Source: Bacteroidetes bacterium 46-16 (GTDB lineage: Bacteria; Bacteroidota; Bacteroidia; Chitinophagales; Chitinophagaceae). From it: a DNA stretch of 64,000 nt. Below the pieces are notes generated by a model. It worked only from the letters and a program-made list of their open reading frames with translations, was not told where the DNA came from and searched no databases. Made by a program: the position numbers and the translations under genes. Shown one piece after another: positions 1 to 7,817 of this stretch; positions within the stretch are counted from its first letter, which is position 1; each line of letters starts with the position of its first letter. Where the stretch lies: NCBI GenBank assembly GCA_001897835.1, contig MKUN01000022.1:1-64000 (forward strand), read 5' to 3'.

Positions 1-39
1 AGGCACTGAAATTTTTGTAGGAATCCTATCTTAGCATAT

Positions 40-951
40 ATGCAGCATCCACCGTATTTGCAACAAGGCGCACTCATTGGCATTACCTGTCCTTCAGGCT
101 ACATGCCTATGGAGCGGATCGTGCATGCCATCAGTGTATTGGAACAATGGGGCTTTAAGGTAAAGGTCGGTAAGACGGCAGGTATGGATAAAGGCATCTA
201 TTTTTCCGGCAACGATGAAGACCGCCGGGATGACCTGCAGGCCATGCTTGATGATCCCGAAATTGACGCCATACTTATGGGCCGGGGTGGCTACGGCCTC
301 AGTCGTATTATCGATGCACTCGATTTTACTGCATTCCTCAATAAGCCCAAATGGATATGCGGCTTCAGCGATATCACGGTATTACACAGCCACATAATGG
401 CTCAATACCATATACCCACGCTGCATAGCCCCATGTGCGGGGCCTTTAAGCCGGGCACCGAAGATAGCAGCTATATCAGGAGTTTGCATGAGGCACTTAC
501 CGGCGCAGCACTCAGGTATCAACTGCCTGCTGCGCGGTACAACCGCAATGGCACAGCCTCGGCTATCATCACGGGCGGCAACCTGAGCCTGCTGGCCCAC
601 CTAATAGGCACGGCCTCTGACGTGGATACGGATGGAAAAATATTATTCATTGAAGACACCGGAGAATACCTTTACCATATCGACAGGCTGCTCGTGCAAC
701 TGAAACGTACGGGTAAACTCGCTGGGCTGGCCGGGCTGCTGGTAGGCCACTTCGATAATATGAAAGAAGTTACGCGCCCCTTTGGCCAAAATATTGTGGA
801 AATAATATGGGATAAAGTAAAGGATTACGATTACCCTGTTTGCTTCAATTTCCCCGCCGGCCACGAGGATATAAACTATAGCCTGCGCCTCGGTATGGAG
901 CACCAACTCACCGTAAACGATAGCGGCACAGTACTGGAGCAGTTAGGCTGA
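40..951 (+). CDS. ldcA: Murein LD-carboxypeptidase (peptidase family S66)
   Basis: This is a cytoplasmic serine peptidase of the LdcA/S66 family, which removes the terminal D-Ala from tetrapeptides during murein recycling. The 303-residue length fits the family. The triad is visible: Ser110 in GFSDIT, Glu205 in FIEDTGEY and His275 in AGHEDIN. The early GxxG-rich segment GRGGYGLSRI (81-90) is also typical. No signal peptide is seen, in line with a cytoplasmic recycling enzyme. ATG at 40 gives the expected N-terminus (LxxGxxIGITCPSG). The next gene is convergent and ends directly after this one, so this transcript probably serves ldcA alone. Family assignment is firm; substrate specificity is inferred. 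Confidence 0.92.
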   Translation: MQHPPYLQQGALIGITCPSGYMPMERIVHAISVLEQWGFKVKVGKTAGMDKGIYFSGNDEDRRDDLQAMLDDPEIDAILMGRGGYGLSRIIDALDFTAFLNKPKWICGFSDITVLHSHIMAQYHIPTLHSPMCGAFKPGTEDSSYIRSLHEALTGAALRYQLPAARYNRNGTASAIITGGNLSLLAHLIGTASDVDTDGKILFIEDTGEYLYHIDRLLVQLKRTGKLAGLAGLLVGHFDNMKEVTRPFGQNIVEIIWDKVKDYDYPVCFNFPAGHEDINYSLRLGMEHQLTVNDSGTVLEQLG

Positions 952-1245
952 TCATACCAGTTTTTTCCAGCGGTTCAGTCCCCCTTCAAGATTATATAAG
1001 TTATCAAAGCCCAGCGCTTCGAGTTTTTGTATGGCTATCGCACTGCGCATACCTTTTTCGCAATACACAATAACGGGGGCGCTTTTCGATATTTCATCTT
1101 TCCGGCTCATTACTTCACCCAGGGGTATATGCAGGCCACCTATATTATAAGCAGCATGCTCCCACTTCTCACGCACATCCACCAGCAGGAAGAACCTGTT
1201 ATCTTCTATCCACTGCTTAAGTTCCGTTGCACTTATTTGTCTCAT
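952..1245 (-). CDS. Rhodanese-like domain protein
   Basis: This is a single rhodanese domain of 97 residues, the size of the GlpE/PspE type. The putative catalytic cysteine is Cys62 in the loop YCEKGMRS, flanked by the conserved LVDVREKWEH early motif (21-30) and a C-terminal NLEGGLNRW. Rhodaneses move sulfane sulfur between carriers; the real acceptor cannot be read from sequence. No signal peptide is present, so it should be cytoplasmic. It lies 13 nt downstream of obg on the same strand and may be the last gene of an adk-obg-rhodanese transcript. Confidence 0.88.
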   Translation of the reverse strand: MRQISATELKQWIEDNRFFLLVDVREKWEHAAYNIGGLHIPLGEVMSRKDEISKSAPVIVYCEKGMRSAIAIQKLEALGFDNLYNLEGGLNRWKKLV

Positions 1246-1258
1246 GCTATACCGCTGT

Positions 1259-2254
1259 TCATTCTTTGGTAAGGGCCTGCCAAAGCATATCTTTCAGCTC
1301 GTTGATACTTTGCCGTGTAACCGATGAAATAAATATATGGGGGATGTCCGGCGGCAGGGTTTGCGCTATCTCCGCTTTCAGCTCATCATCCAGCATATCA
1401 CTTTTGCTGATGGCAATAAGCATTTTTTTGTGCAGCAGTTCCGGGTTATACTGTTCCAGCTCACGATACAGTATCTCAAATTCCTTTGCATGGTCATCGC
1501 TGTCTGCCGGCACCAGGAACAGCAGTACCGAGTTACGTTCTATATGCCGCAGGAAACGGTGACCGAGTCCTTTACCCTCTGCAGCGCCTTCTATGATACC
1601 CGGCAGGTCGGCCATGCAGAACGATTTATTATCCCGGTACTCTACCATGCCCAGTTGTGGCGCCAGTGTTGTGAAGGCATAATTGGCTATTTTAGGTTTA
1701 GCTGCACTCACCACGGAGAGCAGTGTCGATTTACCTGCATTGGGAAAACCTACCAGCCCCACATCGGCCAATATTTTTAATTCAAGAAATTTCCAGCCCT
1801 CTATGCCCTGTTCACCCGGCTGTGCATATTCCGGCGCCTGGTTGGTGGCCGATTTAAAGTTGCTGTTGCCCAGGCCACCACGGCCGCCCGGTATCCATAT
1901 CACCTCTTGCCCGTCTTCCAGTACCTCTGCCTCCACTTCACCACTCTCTTCATCTTTGGCAATAGTACCCAGCGGCACTTCTATGATCACATCTTTACCA
2001 TCACGGCCCGTGCAGTTGTTCTTACTACCGTTCTCACCATTTTCAGCCAGCACGTTTTTATAATAGCGCAGGTGCAGCAATGTCCATAGCTGTGCATTGC
2101 CTTTTAAAATGATATGCCCGCCGCGGCCACCGTCGCCGCCATCAGGCCCTGCCATAGGATTGAATTTCGTACGCGCGAAGTGAGCACTGCCAGCACCTCC
2201 TTTACCAGAGCGGCAGAATACGCGTATATAATCTACAAAGTTTCCCTTCTCCAC
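1259..2254 (-). CDS. obg: GTPase Obg/CgtA
   Basis: This is the essential ribosome-associated GTPase involved in 50S assembly and stringent control. The N-terminal glycine-rich OBG fold (about 1-160, with GGDGGRGG near 39-46) is followed by a G domain with G1 GFPNAGKST at 169-177 and the switch DLPGIIEGA. At 331 residues it lacks the C-terminal OCT extension of some Gram-positive homologues, which is normal for Bacteroidota. The start shares its last base with the stop of adk upstream (both touch 2254), so the two genes are translationally coupled. Confidence 0.96.
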   Translation of the reverse strand: MEKGNFVDYIRVFCRSGKGGAGSAHFARTKFNPMAGPDGGDGGRGGHIILKGNAQLWTLLHLRYYKNVLAENGENGSKNNCTGRDGKDVIIEVPLGTIAKDEESGEVEAEVLEDGQEVIWIPGGRGGLGNSNFKSATNQAPEYAQPGEQGIEGWKFLELKILADVGLVGFPNAGKSTLLSVVSAAKPKIANYAFTTLAPQLGMVEYRDNKSFCMADLPGIIEGAAEGKGLGHRFLRHIERNSVLLFLVPADSDDHAKEFEILYRELEQYNPELLHKKMLIAISKSDMLDDELKAEIAQTLPPDIPHIFISSVTRQSINELKDMLWQALTKE

Positions 2255-2835
2255 TATGCTGGTAACAAATATTTGTCTATCTCCCTCGAGAGCAGCTTAA
2301 AGGTATCCTGTATGTCAAGATCACCTTTTATCCGCTCCAGTTTACCCTGCGCATCATAATACTCTGCCACAGGAGCTGTCTTTGCATGATATTCTTTGAT
2401 GCGTTTTGATATCACCTCTTCATTATCATCACTGCGGTCGGATGTTGCAGCACGGCCCAGCATACGGCGCACCAGTTCATCTTCGGGCACCTCGAGCGAT
2501 AATACAAGGTGTATCTGCGTATTTTTAAATTCAAGCAATTTATCCAGCGCCTCAGCCTGTGCCTTCGTGCGGGGAAAACCATCGAAGATAATGCCACGCA
2601 CGCCGGGGTTCTCATCTATCTTACCGCTTATCATGCCTATCACCACTTCATCAGGCACCAGGAAACCCTGGTCCATATATTTTTGGGCTTCTACACCCAG
2701 CGGGGTTTGCCTGCTCACTTCATCACGCAGCAGGTCGCCTGTCGATATATGTTGCAGGTTATATGATTTCACAATGTTGGTCGATTGTGTGCCTTTCCCG
2801 CTGCCGGGAGGGCCAAACAAGATCAGGTTAAACAT
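2254..2835 (-). CDS. adk: Adenylate kinase
   Basis: This enzyme catalyses AMP + ATP = 2 ADP in the cytoplasm. The P-loop GPPGSGKGT is at residues 8-16, followed by the AMP-binding segment STGDLLRDE and FDGFPRT. The LID is short, as in the compact forms of about 190 residues in Bacteroidota. An in-frame upstream Met at 2859 would add eight residues before [10 protein letters not shown], but that codon lies inside a -7 promoter box. The ATG at 2835 is therefore chosen, giving 193 residues. It is the first gene of an apparent adk-obg(-rhodanese) operon. Confidence 0.95.
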   Translation of the reverse strand: MFNLILFGPPGSGKGTQSTNIVKSYNLQHISTGDLLRDEVSRQTPLGVEAQKYMDQGFLVPDEVVIGMISGKIDENPGVRGIIFDGFPRTKAQAEALDKLLEFKNTQIHLVLSLEVPEDELVRRMLGRAATSDRSDDNEEVISKRIKEYHAKTAPVAEYYDAQGKLERIKGDLDIQDTFKLLSREIDKYLLPA

Positions 2836-2858
2836 AAATATCTTATATTTTACAGGCA

Positions 2859-2888
2859 CAAAAATAGTTATCCCTGCGAATTAGCAAT
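2859..2888 (-). promoter_or_regulatory. Putative Bacteroidota-type promoter of adk-obg
   Basis: On the minus strand a TATTTTTG box (2859-2866) matches the TAnnTTTG -7 consensus. An ATTG (2885-2888) lies 18 nt upstream, in the place of the -33 TTTG. The start codon of adk at 2835 is about 23 nt beyond the box, which leaves a short leader. The assignment rests on consensus match and position only. Confidence 0.55.
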
Positions 2889-3180
2889 AAAAAGATGGAA
2901 AACAGTAGTTTAATTTTTTATTTCAAATGACATGTATATCATAAATGTCATGCATTACTACCGGTCATATCATATATAAATGACACTATGAATCATAACG
3001 GCGGCTGCCTGTAAACAGAATAAGCAGCGAAAGCAAAAATAACCTTATCATATCCTCTATATTGTTACACAATTTAGTATATAAAAACCATGCTCCGGGT
3101 ATGCACCTATCGGTTTTTATCCACATGTTATCCAGTTTCGTCTAACACATATTCTATGATAAAACGCATTCTGCGGTTAT
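2889..3180. other. Intergenic stretch with imperfect ATGACAT repeats
   Basis: No gene is seen in this AT-rich gap between adk and the pseudouridine synthase gene. ATGACAT (2927-2933) and its inverse ATGTCAT (2945-2951) form a 7-bp inverted repeat with an 11-nt spacer. A further half copy (ATGACA) lies near 2980. The repeat could be an operator but could also be chance in AT-rich DNA. Confidence 0.3.
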
Positions 3181-3774
3181 TTATTTTGCTTTATCCAGCA
3201 AAGCCTGCTTTATCTCCTCACCGGCTTCTTTATATTCACCCGGCCTCATACCGGCAATATTTACACGTCCTATACTGTAACGCACCAGTCGCAATGTTGG
3301 GAAACCTACCGCTGCTGTCATTTTACGCACCTGCCTGTTCTTACCTTCAGTGAGTGTAAGCGATATCCAGGATGTCGGTATATCTTTCCGAAAACGTATT
3401 GGCGGATCCCTGTCAGGCACTCCAGGTTCCTGCTCCAATATTCTGGCTGTCGCTTTTTTTGTTTTGTACTTTTTACCATCAACATTTATCGTAACACCTG
3501 CTGCTAGTTCTTTGATCGCTTCATCTTTCACTTGTCCTTCCACCTGCACAAAATAAGTTCTGCCATGCGCAAATATTGGATCAAGTAAACGGGCAGTAAG
3601 CGACTTGTCATCGGTCAAAATAAGTAAGCCTTCACTATCATAATCAAGCCTGCCAACCGGGTAAATATTTTTGGGCAGACCGGGGAAATAATGAGCAAGT
3701 GTTGCTTTTTCGCCTTCCTGCGAAAATTGACAAAGTACCCGGTATGGTTTGTAAAAGATGAAGTAACGAGACAT
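3181..3774 (-). CDS. rluE: rRNA pseudouridine synthase, RsuA/RluE type
   Basis: This protein isomerises uridine in rRNA. The family signature GRLDYDSEGLLILT holds the catalytic Asp44, and the later KKMTAAVGFPTLRLVR-like segment (KNRQVRKMTAAVGFPTLRLV region, 138-160) is typical of RluE and RsuA. There is no N-terminal S4 RNA-binding domain: the protein starts directly with YFIFYKPYRVLCQF, as RluE does. Its length of 197 residues fits RluE (23S U2457 in E. coli). The exact target base is inferred. It is preceded on its own strand by a hairpin and a terminator-like structure, so expression may be separate from batB-batC. Confidence 0.85.
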   Translation of the reverse strand: MSRYFIFYKPYRVLCQFSQEGEKATLAHYFPGLPKNIYPVGRLDYDSEGLLILTDDKSLTARLLDPIFAHGRTYFVQVEGQVKDEAIKELAAGVTINVDGKKYKTKKATARILEQEPGVPDRDPPIRFRKDIPTSWISLTLTEGKNRQVRKMTAAVGFPTLRLVRYSIGRVNIAGMRPGEYKEAGEEIKQALLDKAK

Positions 3775-3791
3775 ATGCTTTTTGCATCGCG

Positions 3792-3824
3792 GGCTGAAAA
3801 CCGCTGCAGCAAGGCTTTTCAGCC
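3792..3824. repeat. 9-bp inverted repeat upstream of the pseudouridine synthase gene
   Basis: GGCTGAAAA (3792-3800) pairs exactly with TTTTCAGCC (3816-3824), with a 15-nt loop that itself contains GCTGCAGC. It lies just downstream of the terminator hairpin at 3831-3867 and just ahead of the start codon at 3774 on the minus strand. It could be part of an mRNA leader structure, but no function is demonstrated. Confidence 0.4.
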
Positions 3825-3830
3825 TGTAAT

Positions 3831-3867
3831 AAAAAAAGCCCGGCAGGTGTTGTGGACCGCCGGACTT
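3831..3867 (-). terminator. Rho-independent terminator (minus strand)
   Basis: On the minus strand AAGTCCGGC (3859-3867) pairs with GCCGGGCTT (3836-3844), with one G-U pair, and is followed by a run of U from 3837 down to 3831. It ends a minus-strand transcript that lies between batC and the pseudouridine synthase gene. That transcript could be the batB-batC mRNA with a 225-nt tail or a separate small RNA. Confidence 0.75.
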
Positions 3868-4091
3868 CTATAAAGGATGGGTTAGTAAGTACAATCCTTT
3901 CACAATATTAAAAAGAATTTTTTCTACTAAAAAAAAATCTTTAAAGTTTTTTTTGAGAATGTTGAAAAGATGTTGACAAACACAGATGGCATTATCACTG
4001 TTTCACATCCCCGCTCTTTGAAAAAATAAAGAAATTGCTATCATCACTTAAGTCTCCTTTCGCGATCACGGCAATTGGTTTATCGATTGCA
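3868..4091. other. AT-rich intergenic region with boxA-like motif
   Basis: No coding sequence is recognised here. The plus strand has A/T runs (3925-3955), a TTGACA (near 3973-3978) and then CGCTCTTTGA (about 4012-4021), which resembles boxA antitermination sites found in rRNA leaders. No rRNA gene follows; the plus strand runs antisense into batC. On the minus strand the same DNA precedes the terminator at 3831-3867. Confidence 0.3.
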
Positions 4092-4856
4092 TTACCAGTC
4101 CTTTTCTGTTTTTACCGGTACACCTTTTGCCTTTTGCATTTTATCCTGCAGCTTTTTTTCTTCCTGCTGCAATGCATTCAATAACTGGTCGGCTTGCTGT
4201 TTAGAGAGTTTGCTCGGCTGCGACTGGGGATGTTGCTGATCTTTATCCTGCTGGTCCTTCTTCTGCTGGTCTTTATCCTTGTCCTGTTTATTGTCCTGGT
4301 CTTTATTTTGCTGGTCCTGTTTATTCTTGTCTTTGTTATCCTTGTTCTGCTGATCTTTATTTTTATCCTGGTCTTTATTTTTGTCTTTGTTCTTATCGTT
4401 GTTCTTTCCGCCACCGCCTTGTTGCTTCTTCATCATTTCCAGTGCATACGACAAGTTGTATTTTGCATCTGCGTCCTGCGGGTTGTTCCGCAAAGCCTGC
4501 TTGTATGCATTTACGGCATCCTCCCACTTCTGCTCCGCCATATAAGTATTACCTATATTGTAATTAGCACCTGCCTTGCCGCCTTTATCTTGTGTCTTCT
4601 TCGCAGTTGCGCTCAGCACCTTCCTTGCAGCTTCAAACTGCTTCTGCTGATACAGGCTGTTGCCGAGGTTAAAGAGACCCGGCACATAATTGGGGTTCTT
4701 CTGCAGGGCCTTTTGGTAATCGGCTGCCGCTTCTTTATATTTTTTTTGGTCGTACAACTTGTTCCCTTCACGCACATACTTATTGGTTTGTGCATGCAAG
4801 CTGCCCGCCAATATGCAGGCAACAGGGATCAATATGTAGCATATCCTCTTCATCAT
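4092..4856 (-). CDS. batC: BatC-like TPR protein with charged low-complexity tail
   Basis: This is a periplasmic or membrane-anchored TPR protein with a signal peptide (KRICYILIPVACILAGSLHAQ) and about three TPR units between residues 25 and 140, with NYVPGLFNLGNSLYQQ as a typical helix pair. A tract of roughly 75 residues made almost only of K, D, N and Q follows. ATG at 4856 was chosen because it overlaps the batB stop in an ATGA, which implies translational coupling; an upstream in-frame start at 4901 would precede the signal peptide by 15 charged residues. Bat proteins are associated with aerotolerance in Bacteroides, but the biochemical role is unknown. Confidence 0.8.
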   Translation of the reverse strand: MMKRICYILIPVACILAGSLHAQTNKYVREGNKLYDQKKYKEAAADYQKALQKNPNYVPGLFNLGNSLYQQKQFEAARKVLSATAKKTQDKGGKAGANYNIGNTYMAEQKWEDAVNAYKQALRNNPQDADAKYNLSYALEMMKKQQGGGGKNNDKNKDKNKDQDKNKDQQNKDNKDKNKQDQQNKDQDNKQDKDKDQQKKDQQDKDQQHPQSQPSKLSKQQADQLLNALQQEEKKLQDKMQKAKGVPVKTEKDW

Positions 4857-5863
4857 GCGCTTCCTGCCTTCATTTTTAATCCTGCCCCGGGCAATAACCA
4901 TTCAACGAACAATAGTATCAAAGCCGCTAAAAGGAAGTACTGGAAATAGCTGGTAAAGTCTGTGAACACAACCGAGCCCAGGCTCTTTTGCTCCATATTC
5001 GCCATCGCATCTACCAGTTTTTCCGCAGCATCATCGGTATTGCGCAGCAGGGTATAAGTACCATGGCCTGTACTGGCCAGCGATCTCAATTCGTCTTCAT
5101 TCAGTTTGCTCACTACCGGTGCGCCATTTTCATCCAGCTTCACCGATCTTGTATCGGGGTCGTATAGCGTAGTGCCTTGCGGTGAACCTATACCCACAGT
5201 ATGTATCGTCACACCCGATTCGGCAGCTTCTTTTGCTTTAGCCAGTGCCTGCTCATCATGGTCCTCACCATCCGATATGATCACCAGCGATTTATATTTC
5301 CTTTCTTTCTGGGAAAATGATTGCATGGCCATATCTATAGCATCACCTATCACCGTACCCTGCGTGGGTATTAAACCCGTATTCACAGTGTTCAGCATCA
5401 TCTTCAGGGCGCTGTAGTCTATCGTTAAGGGTACCTGCAGGTATGCCCTGCCTGCAAATACGATCAGCCCCACCCTGTCGTTCTGCATCTTATCCGTCAT
5501 GCGGCTTATCAGCTGTTTCGCTTTGGTAAGCCTGTCCGGCTGCACATCACGGGCCAGCATACTCTTGCTCAGGTCCAGGGCTATGATCACATCCACACCT
5601 TTACGCTGCACCTTCTCTGTCTTATCGCCCGATTGCAGGTTGGCCCAGCCAATACCTAATAAAGCAAAAGCAATGGTAAGCAATATGAACTTTAAGGTAC
5701 TTCTGCCCTGCACAAGACCCAGCATCTGCCCGGCCACCAGTTCCGTATCGCCCAGTTTTTTCAGCTTGTTCTTACGCCAGTATAGCAGCCATATGAACAG
5801 CACGATGAATACCGGCACCAGGGCCAGTGAAAACAAATAGGATATGTGCTGAAAACGGAGCAT
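4853..5863 (-). CDS. batB: BatB-like von Willebrand factor A membrane protein
   Basis: The order of parts is an N-terminal membrane helix (about 8-28), a second helix (58-76), a VWA domain with the metal site D97-L-S-K-S (DxSxS) and IISDGEDHDEQA, and a C-terminal helix (about 308-326). The 336 residues and layout match BatA/BatB of the Bacteroides aerotolerance operon. Its stop overlaps batC by 4 nt. The usual partners moxR, DUF58, batA and batD are not adjacent, since the next upstream gene is divergent. A TAAATTTG box at 5880-5887 may be its -7 element. Confidence 0.85.
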   Translation of the reverse strand: MLRFQHISYLFSLALVPVFIVLFIWLLYWRKNKLKKLGDTELVAGQMLGLVQGRSTLKFILLTIAFALLGIGWANLQSGDKTEKVQRKGVDVIIALDLSKSMLARDVQPDRLTKAKQLISRMTDKMQNDRVGLIVFAGRAYLQVPLTIDYSALKMMLNTVNTGLIPTQGTVIGDAIDMAMQSFSQKERKYKSLVIISDGEDHDEQALAKAKEAAESGVTIHTVGIGSPQGTTLYDPDTRSVKLDENGAPVVSKLNEDELRSLASTGHGTYTLLRNTDDAAEKLVDAMANMEQKSLGSVVFTDFTSYFQYFLLAALILLFVEWLLPGAGLKMKAGSA

Positions 5864-5879
5864 GTGCTTTGTGTATGCG

Positions 5880-5887
5880 CAAATTTA
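5880..5887 (-). promoter_or_regulatory. Possible -7 promoter element of batB
   Basis: The minus-strand sequence TAAATTTG fits TAnnTTTG and sits 16 nt before the batB start. A TTG at the usual 19-22 nt distance is missing, although TTTTG occurs about 28 nt upstream, so the call is weak. Confidence 0.3.
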
Positions 5888-6033
5888 ATCGTACAGCAAT
5901 TTATTTTTTTATTAGCAAAAGTTTTTTTCTTTTTTTTAACAGCATGGCTAAACATTTATAGCTTAAATATTTTGTCATATCAGGTACTTATTTATGAAAA
6001 AGGGGCTTATCTTCAATTCCCAAAATCAAATCG

Positions 6034-7071
6034 ATGTCTGACCGTCGGAAGTTTCTGAAGTTTTCAATGCTGGGTGCTGCTGCAACATTTGTAGGGAAAA
6101 ATGCACTTGCAAGCCCCGATCACGATCATTATTACGAAACGGTCCGGGATGAACCTGTTGTTGTTTCTACATGGAATTTCGGCATGGAGGCAAACGCTGC
6201 AGCATGGGAGATATTGAAAGATGGCGGCCATGCACTCGATGCGGTAGAGGCGGGTGTAAAAGTACCTGAAGGCAACCCCGACGTGAGTACTGTCGGTCTC
6301 GGTGGCACACCCGATCGCGATGGCAGGGTCACGCTCGATTCCTGCATCATGGATGATAAGCACAGGTGCGGATCGGTAATGTGCCTGGAGCATATAGTAC
6401 ATGCAGTATCCGTAGCAAGGCTGGTGATGGAAAAGACGCCGCATATCGTACTCGTAGGCGATGGTGCGCTGCAATTCGCACTCGAGAATGGTTTTAAGAA
6501 AGAGAACCTGCTGACGCCCGCCAGTAAAAAGGCCTGGCAAAAATGGCTGCAGACCTCAAAATATGAACCAGTAAATAATATCGAGAATAAAGTGCCGCAT
6601 CACAAAAAAGCACCGATGCCGGGCAGCAAAACCAATCACGACACCATCGGTATGCTGGCCATGGATGCCAATGGCAACTTAAGCGGCGCCTGTACTACCA
6701 GCGGACTCGCTTATAAGATACATGGCCGTGTTGGCGATTCTCCCGTTATAGGTGCGGGGCTCTATGTGGATAATGAAGCAGGTGCTGCTACAGCCACCGG
6801 TGTGGGCGAAGAAGTGATACGTGCCGTAGGTGCCCACCTGATAGTAGAGCTTATGCGTATGGGCTATAGCCCCGAAAGGGCTTGTAAAAAAGCTGTAGAG
6901 CGCATTATACGGTATAATCCCGGGGAAGCGCAAAAGATACAGGTGGGTTTCCTTGCCATGAATAAATATGGCGAATATGGTGGCTATTCATTACAGCCGG
7001 GCTTTTCTTATTCTGTTCGCACCCGCGATACTAATCGCATTTTTCACGCACCAAGCATTTACAAAAAGTAA
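6034..7071 (+). CDS. N4-(beta-N-acetylglucosaminyl)-L-asparaginase (glycosylasparaginase), Tat-exported
   Basis: This is an Ntn-hydrolase that cleaves the GlcNAc-Asn bond of N-glycopeptides. The nucleophile generated by self-cleavage should be Thr204 in NHDTIGMLAMD. The upstream GLGGTPDRDGRVTLDS and downstream ACTTSGLAYK, GRVGDSPVIGAGLY and GAATATGVGEE segments match the family. The N-terminus SDRRKFLKFSMLGAAATFVG carries a twin-arginine motif, so the folded enzyme should reach the periplasm. It is 345 residues and sits 3 nt before cutC, probably as an operon. Substrates in this organism are unknown; foreign glycoproteins are a plausible source. Confidence 0.92.
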   Translation: MSDRRKFLKFSMLGAAATFVGKNALASPDHDHYYETVRDEPVVVSTWNFGMEANAAAWEILKDGGHALDAVEAGVKVPEGNPDVSTVGLGGTPDRDGRVTLDSCIMDDKHRCGSVMCLEHIVHAVSVARLVMEKTPHIVLVGDGALQFALENGFKKENLLTPASKKAWQKWLQTSKYEPVNNIENKVPHHKKAPMPGSKTNHDTIGMLAMDANGNLSGACTTSGLAYKIHGRVGDSPVIGAGLYVDNEAGAATATGVGEEVIRAVGAHLIVELMRMGYSPERACKKAVERIIRYNPGEAQKIQVGFLAMNKYGEYGGYSLQPGFSYSVRTRDTNRIFHAPSIYKK

Positions 7072-7074
7072 TAC

Positions 7075-7755
7075 ATGCCCGGTAAACACCTGCTGGAGGT
7101 CTGCGCTTACAATACCGATTCCTGCATCATTGCCCAAAAGGTTGGTGCAGGGCGCATAGAATTGTGTGCCGGGGCAGCTGTAGGTGGCACTACACCATCA
7201 GCCGATACGATCCGCGAAGTAAAGGAAAAGGTAACTATACCGGTATATGCCATGATACGCCCGCGTGGTGGCGATTTTTTATACAGCGATGCGGAGATAA
7301 GTACTATGCTTCGCGATATAGATACATGCTGGCAACTGGGCTGCGAAGGCATCGTTACAGGAGTGCAGTTACCCGATGGTAATATTGATGCTTCTTTACT
7401 CACAAGACTGGTTGAGCGTGCTTATCCTATGAAGGTGACCTGTCACAGGGTATTCGACCGCTGCCCCGACCCATTCAAGGCCCTTGAAGATATCATTTCA
7501 GCAGGTTGCGAACGAATATTGACCTCAGGGCAAAAGGACAGAGCCATCGAAGCCACCCAACTACTGGCGCAGCTTATAGAGGCCGCAGCCGGCAGGATCA
7601 TCATTATGCCCGGCAGCGGGGTACGCGCTGCCAACATTAGCCGGCTGGTAACCGAAACAGGCGCCAGAGAGTATCATACATCAGCCCTTATACAGGGTGA
7701 TGTTGCCGACGAGGAAGAGCTGCAAAAGATCATGCAGCTTTTACACAGCTCATAA
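7075..7755 (+). CDS. cutC: CutC family protein (copper homeostasis)
   Basis: This is a TIM-barrel CutC protein of 226 residues. It shows the family segments LEVCAYNTDSC, GAGRIELCAGAAVGGTTPS, VYAMIRPRGGDFLY, VTCHRVFDRCPDP and ILTSGQ. The family name comes from copper tolerance mutants in E. coli; a direct copper role has been questioned and the real reaction is uncertain. It has no signal peptide and is presumably cytoplasmic. It follows the asparaginase gene by 3 nt, with the start codon right after the stop of the first gene. Confidence 0.9.
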   Translation: MPGKHLLEVCAYNTDSCIIAQKVGAGRIELCAGAAVGGTTPSADTIREVKEKVTIPVYAMIRPRGGDFLYSDAEISTMLRDIDTCWQLGCEGIVTGVQLPDGNIDASLLTRLVERAYPMKVTCHRVFDRCPDPFKALEDIISAGCERILTSGQKDRAIEATQLLAQLIEAAAGRIIIMPGSGVRAANISRLVTETGAREYHTSALIQGDVADEEELQKIMQLLHSS

Positions 7756-7784
7756 AAAACTGTCCCGCCATTTGGGCGGGACAG
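7754..7784 (-). terminator. Rho-independent terminator of the T9SS cargo gene
   Basis: CTGTCCCGCC (7760-7769) and GGCGGGACAG (7775-7784) form a perfect 10-bp stem with a 5-nt loop. The A run at 7754-7759 gives a U-tract on the minus strand. It should end the transcript of the gene at 7818-9080. The stem may also help stop cutC transcription, but no T run follows it on the plus strand. Confidence 0.8.
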
Positions 7785-7817
7785 ATGTTTCACTTTAAAG
7801 TGTATATAGAGGCAGGC

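Noticed and set aside
4194-4949. Hydrophobic open frame of 251 codons on the plus strand, looking like a membrane protein
   Set aside because: Its leucine/valine/isoleucine runs are just the reverse of the K/D/N/Q codons of batC.
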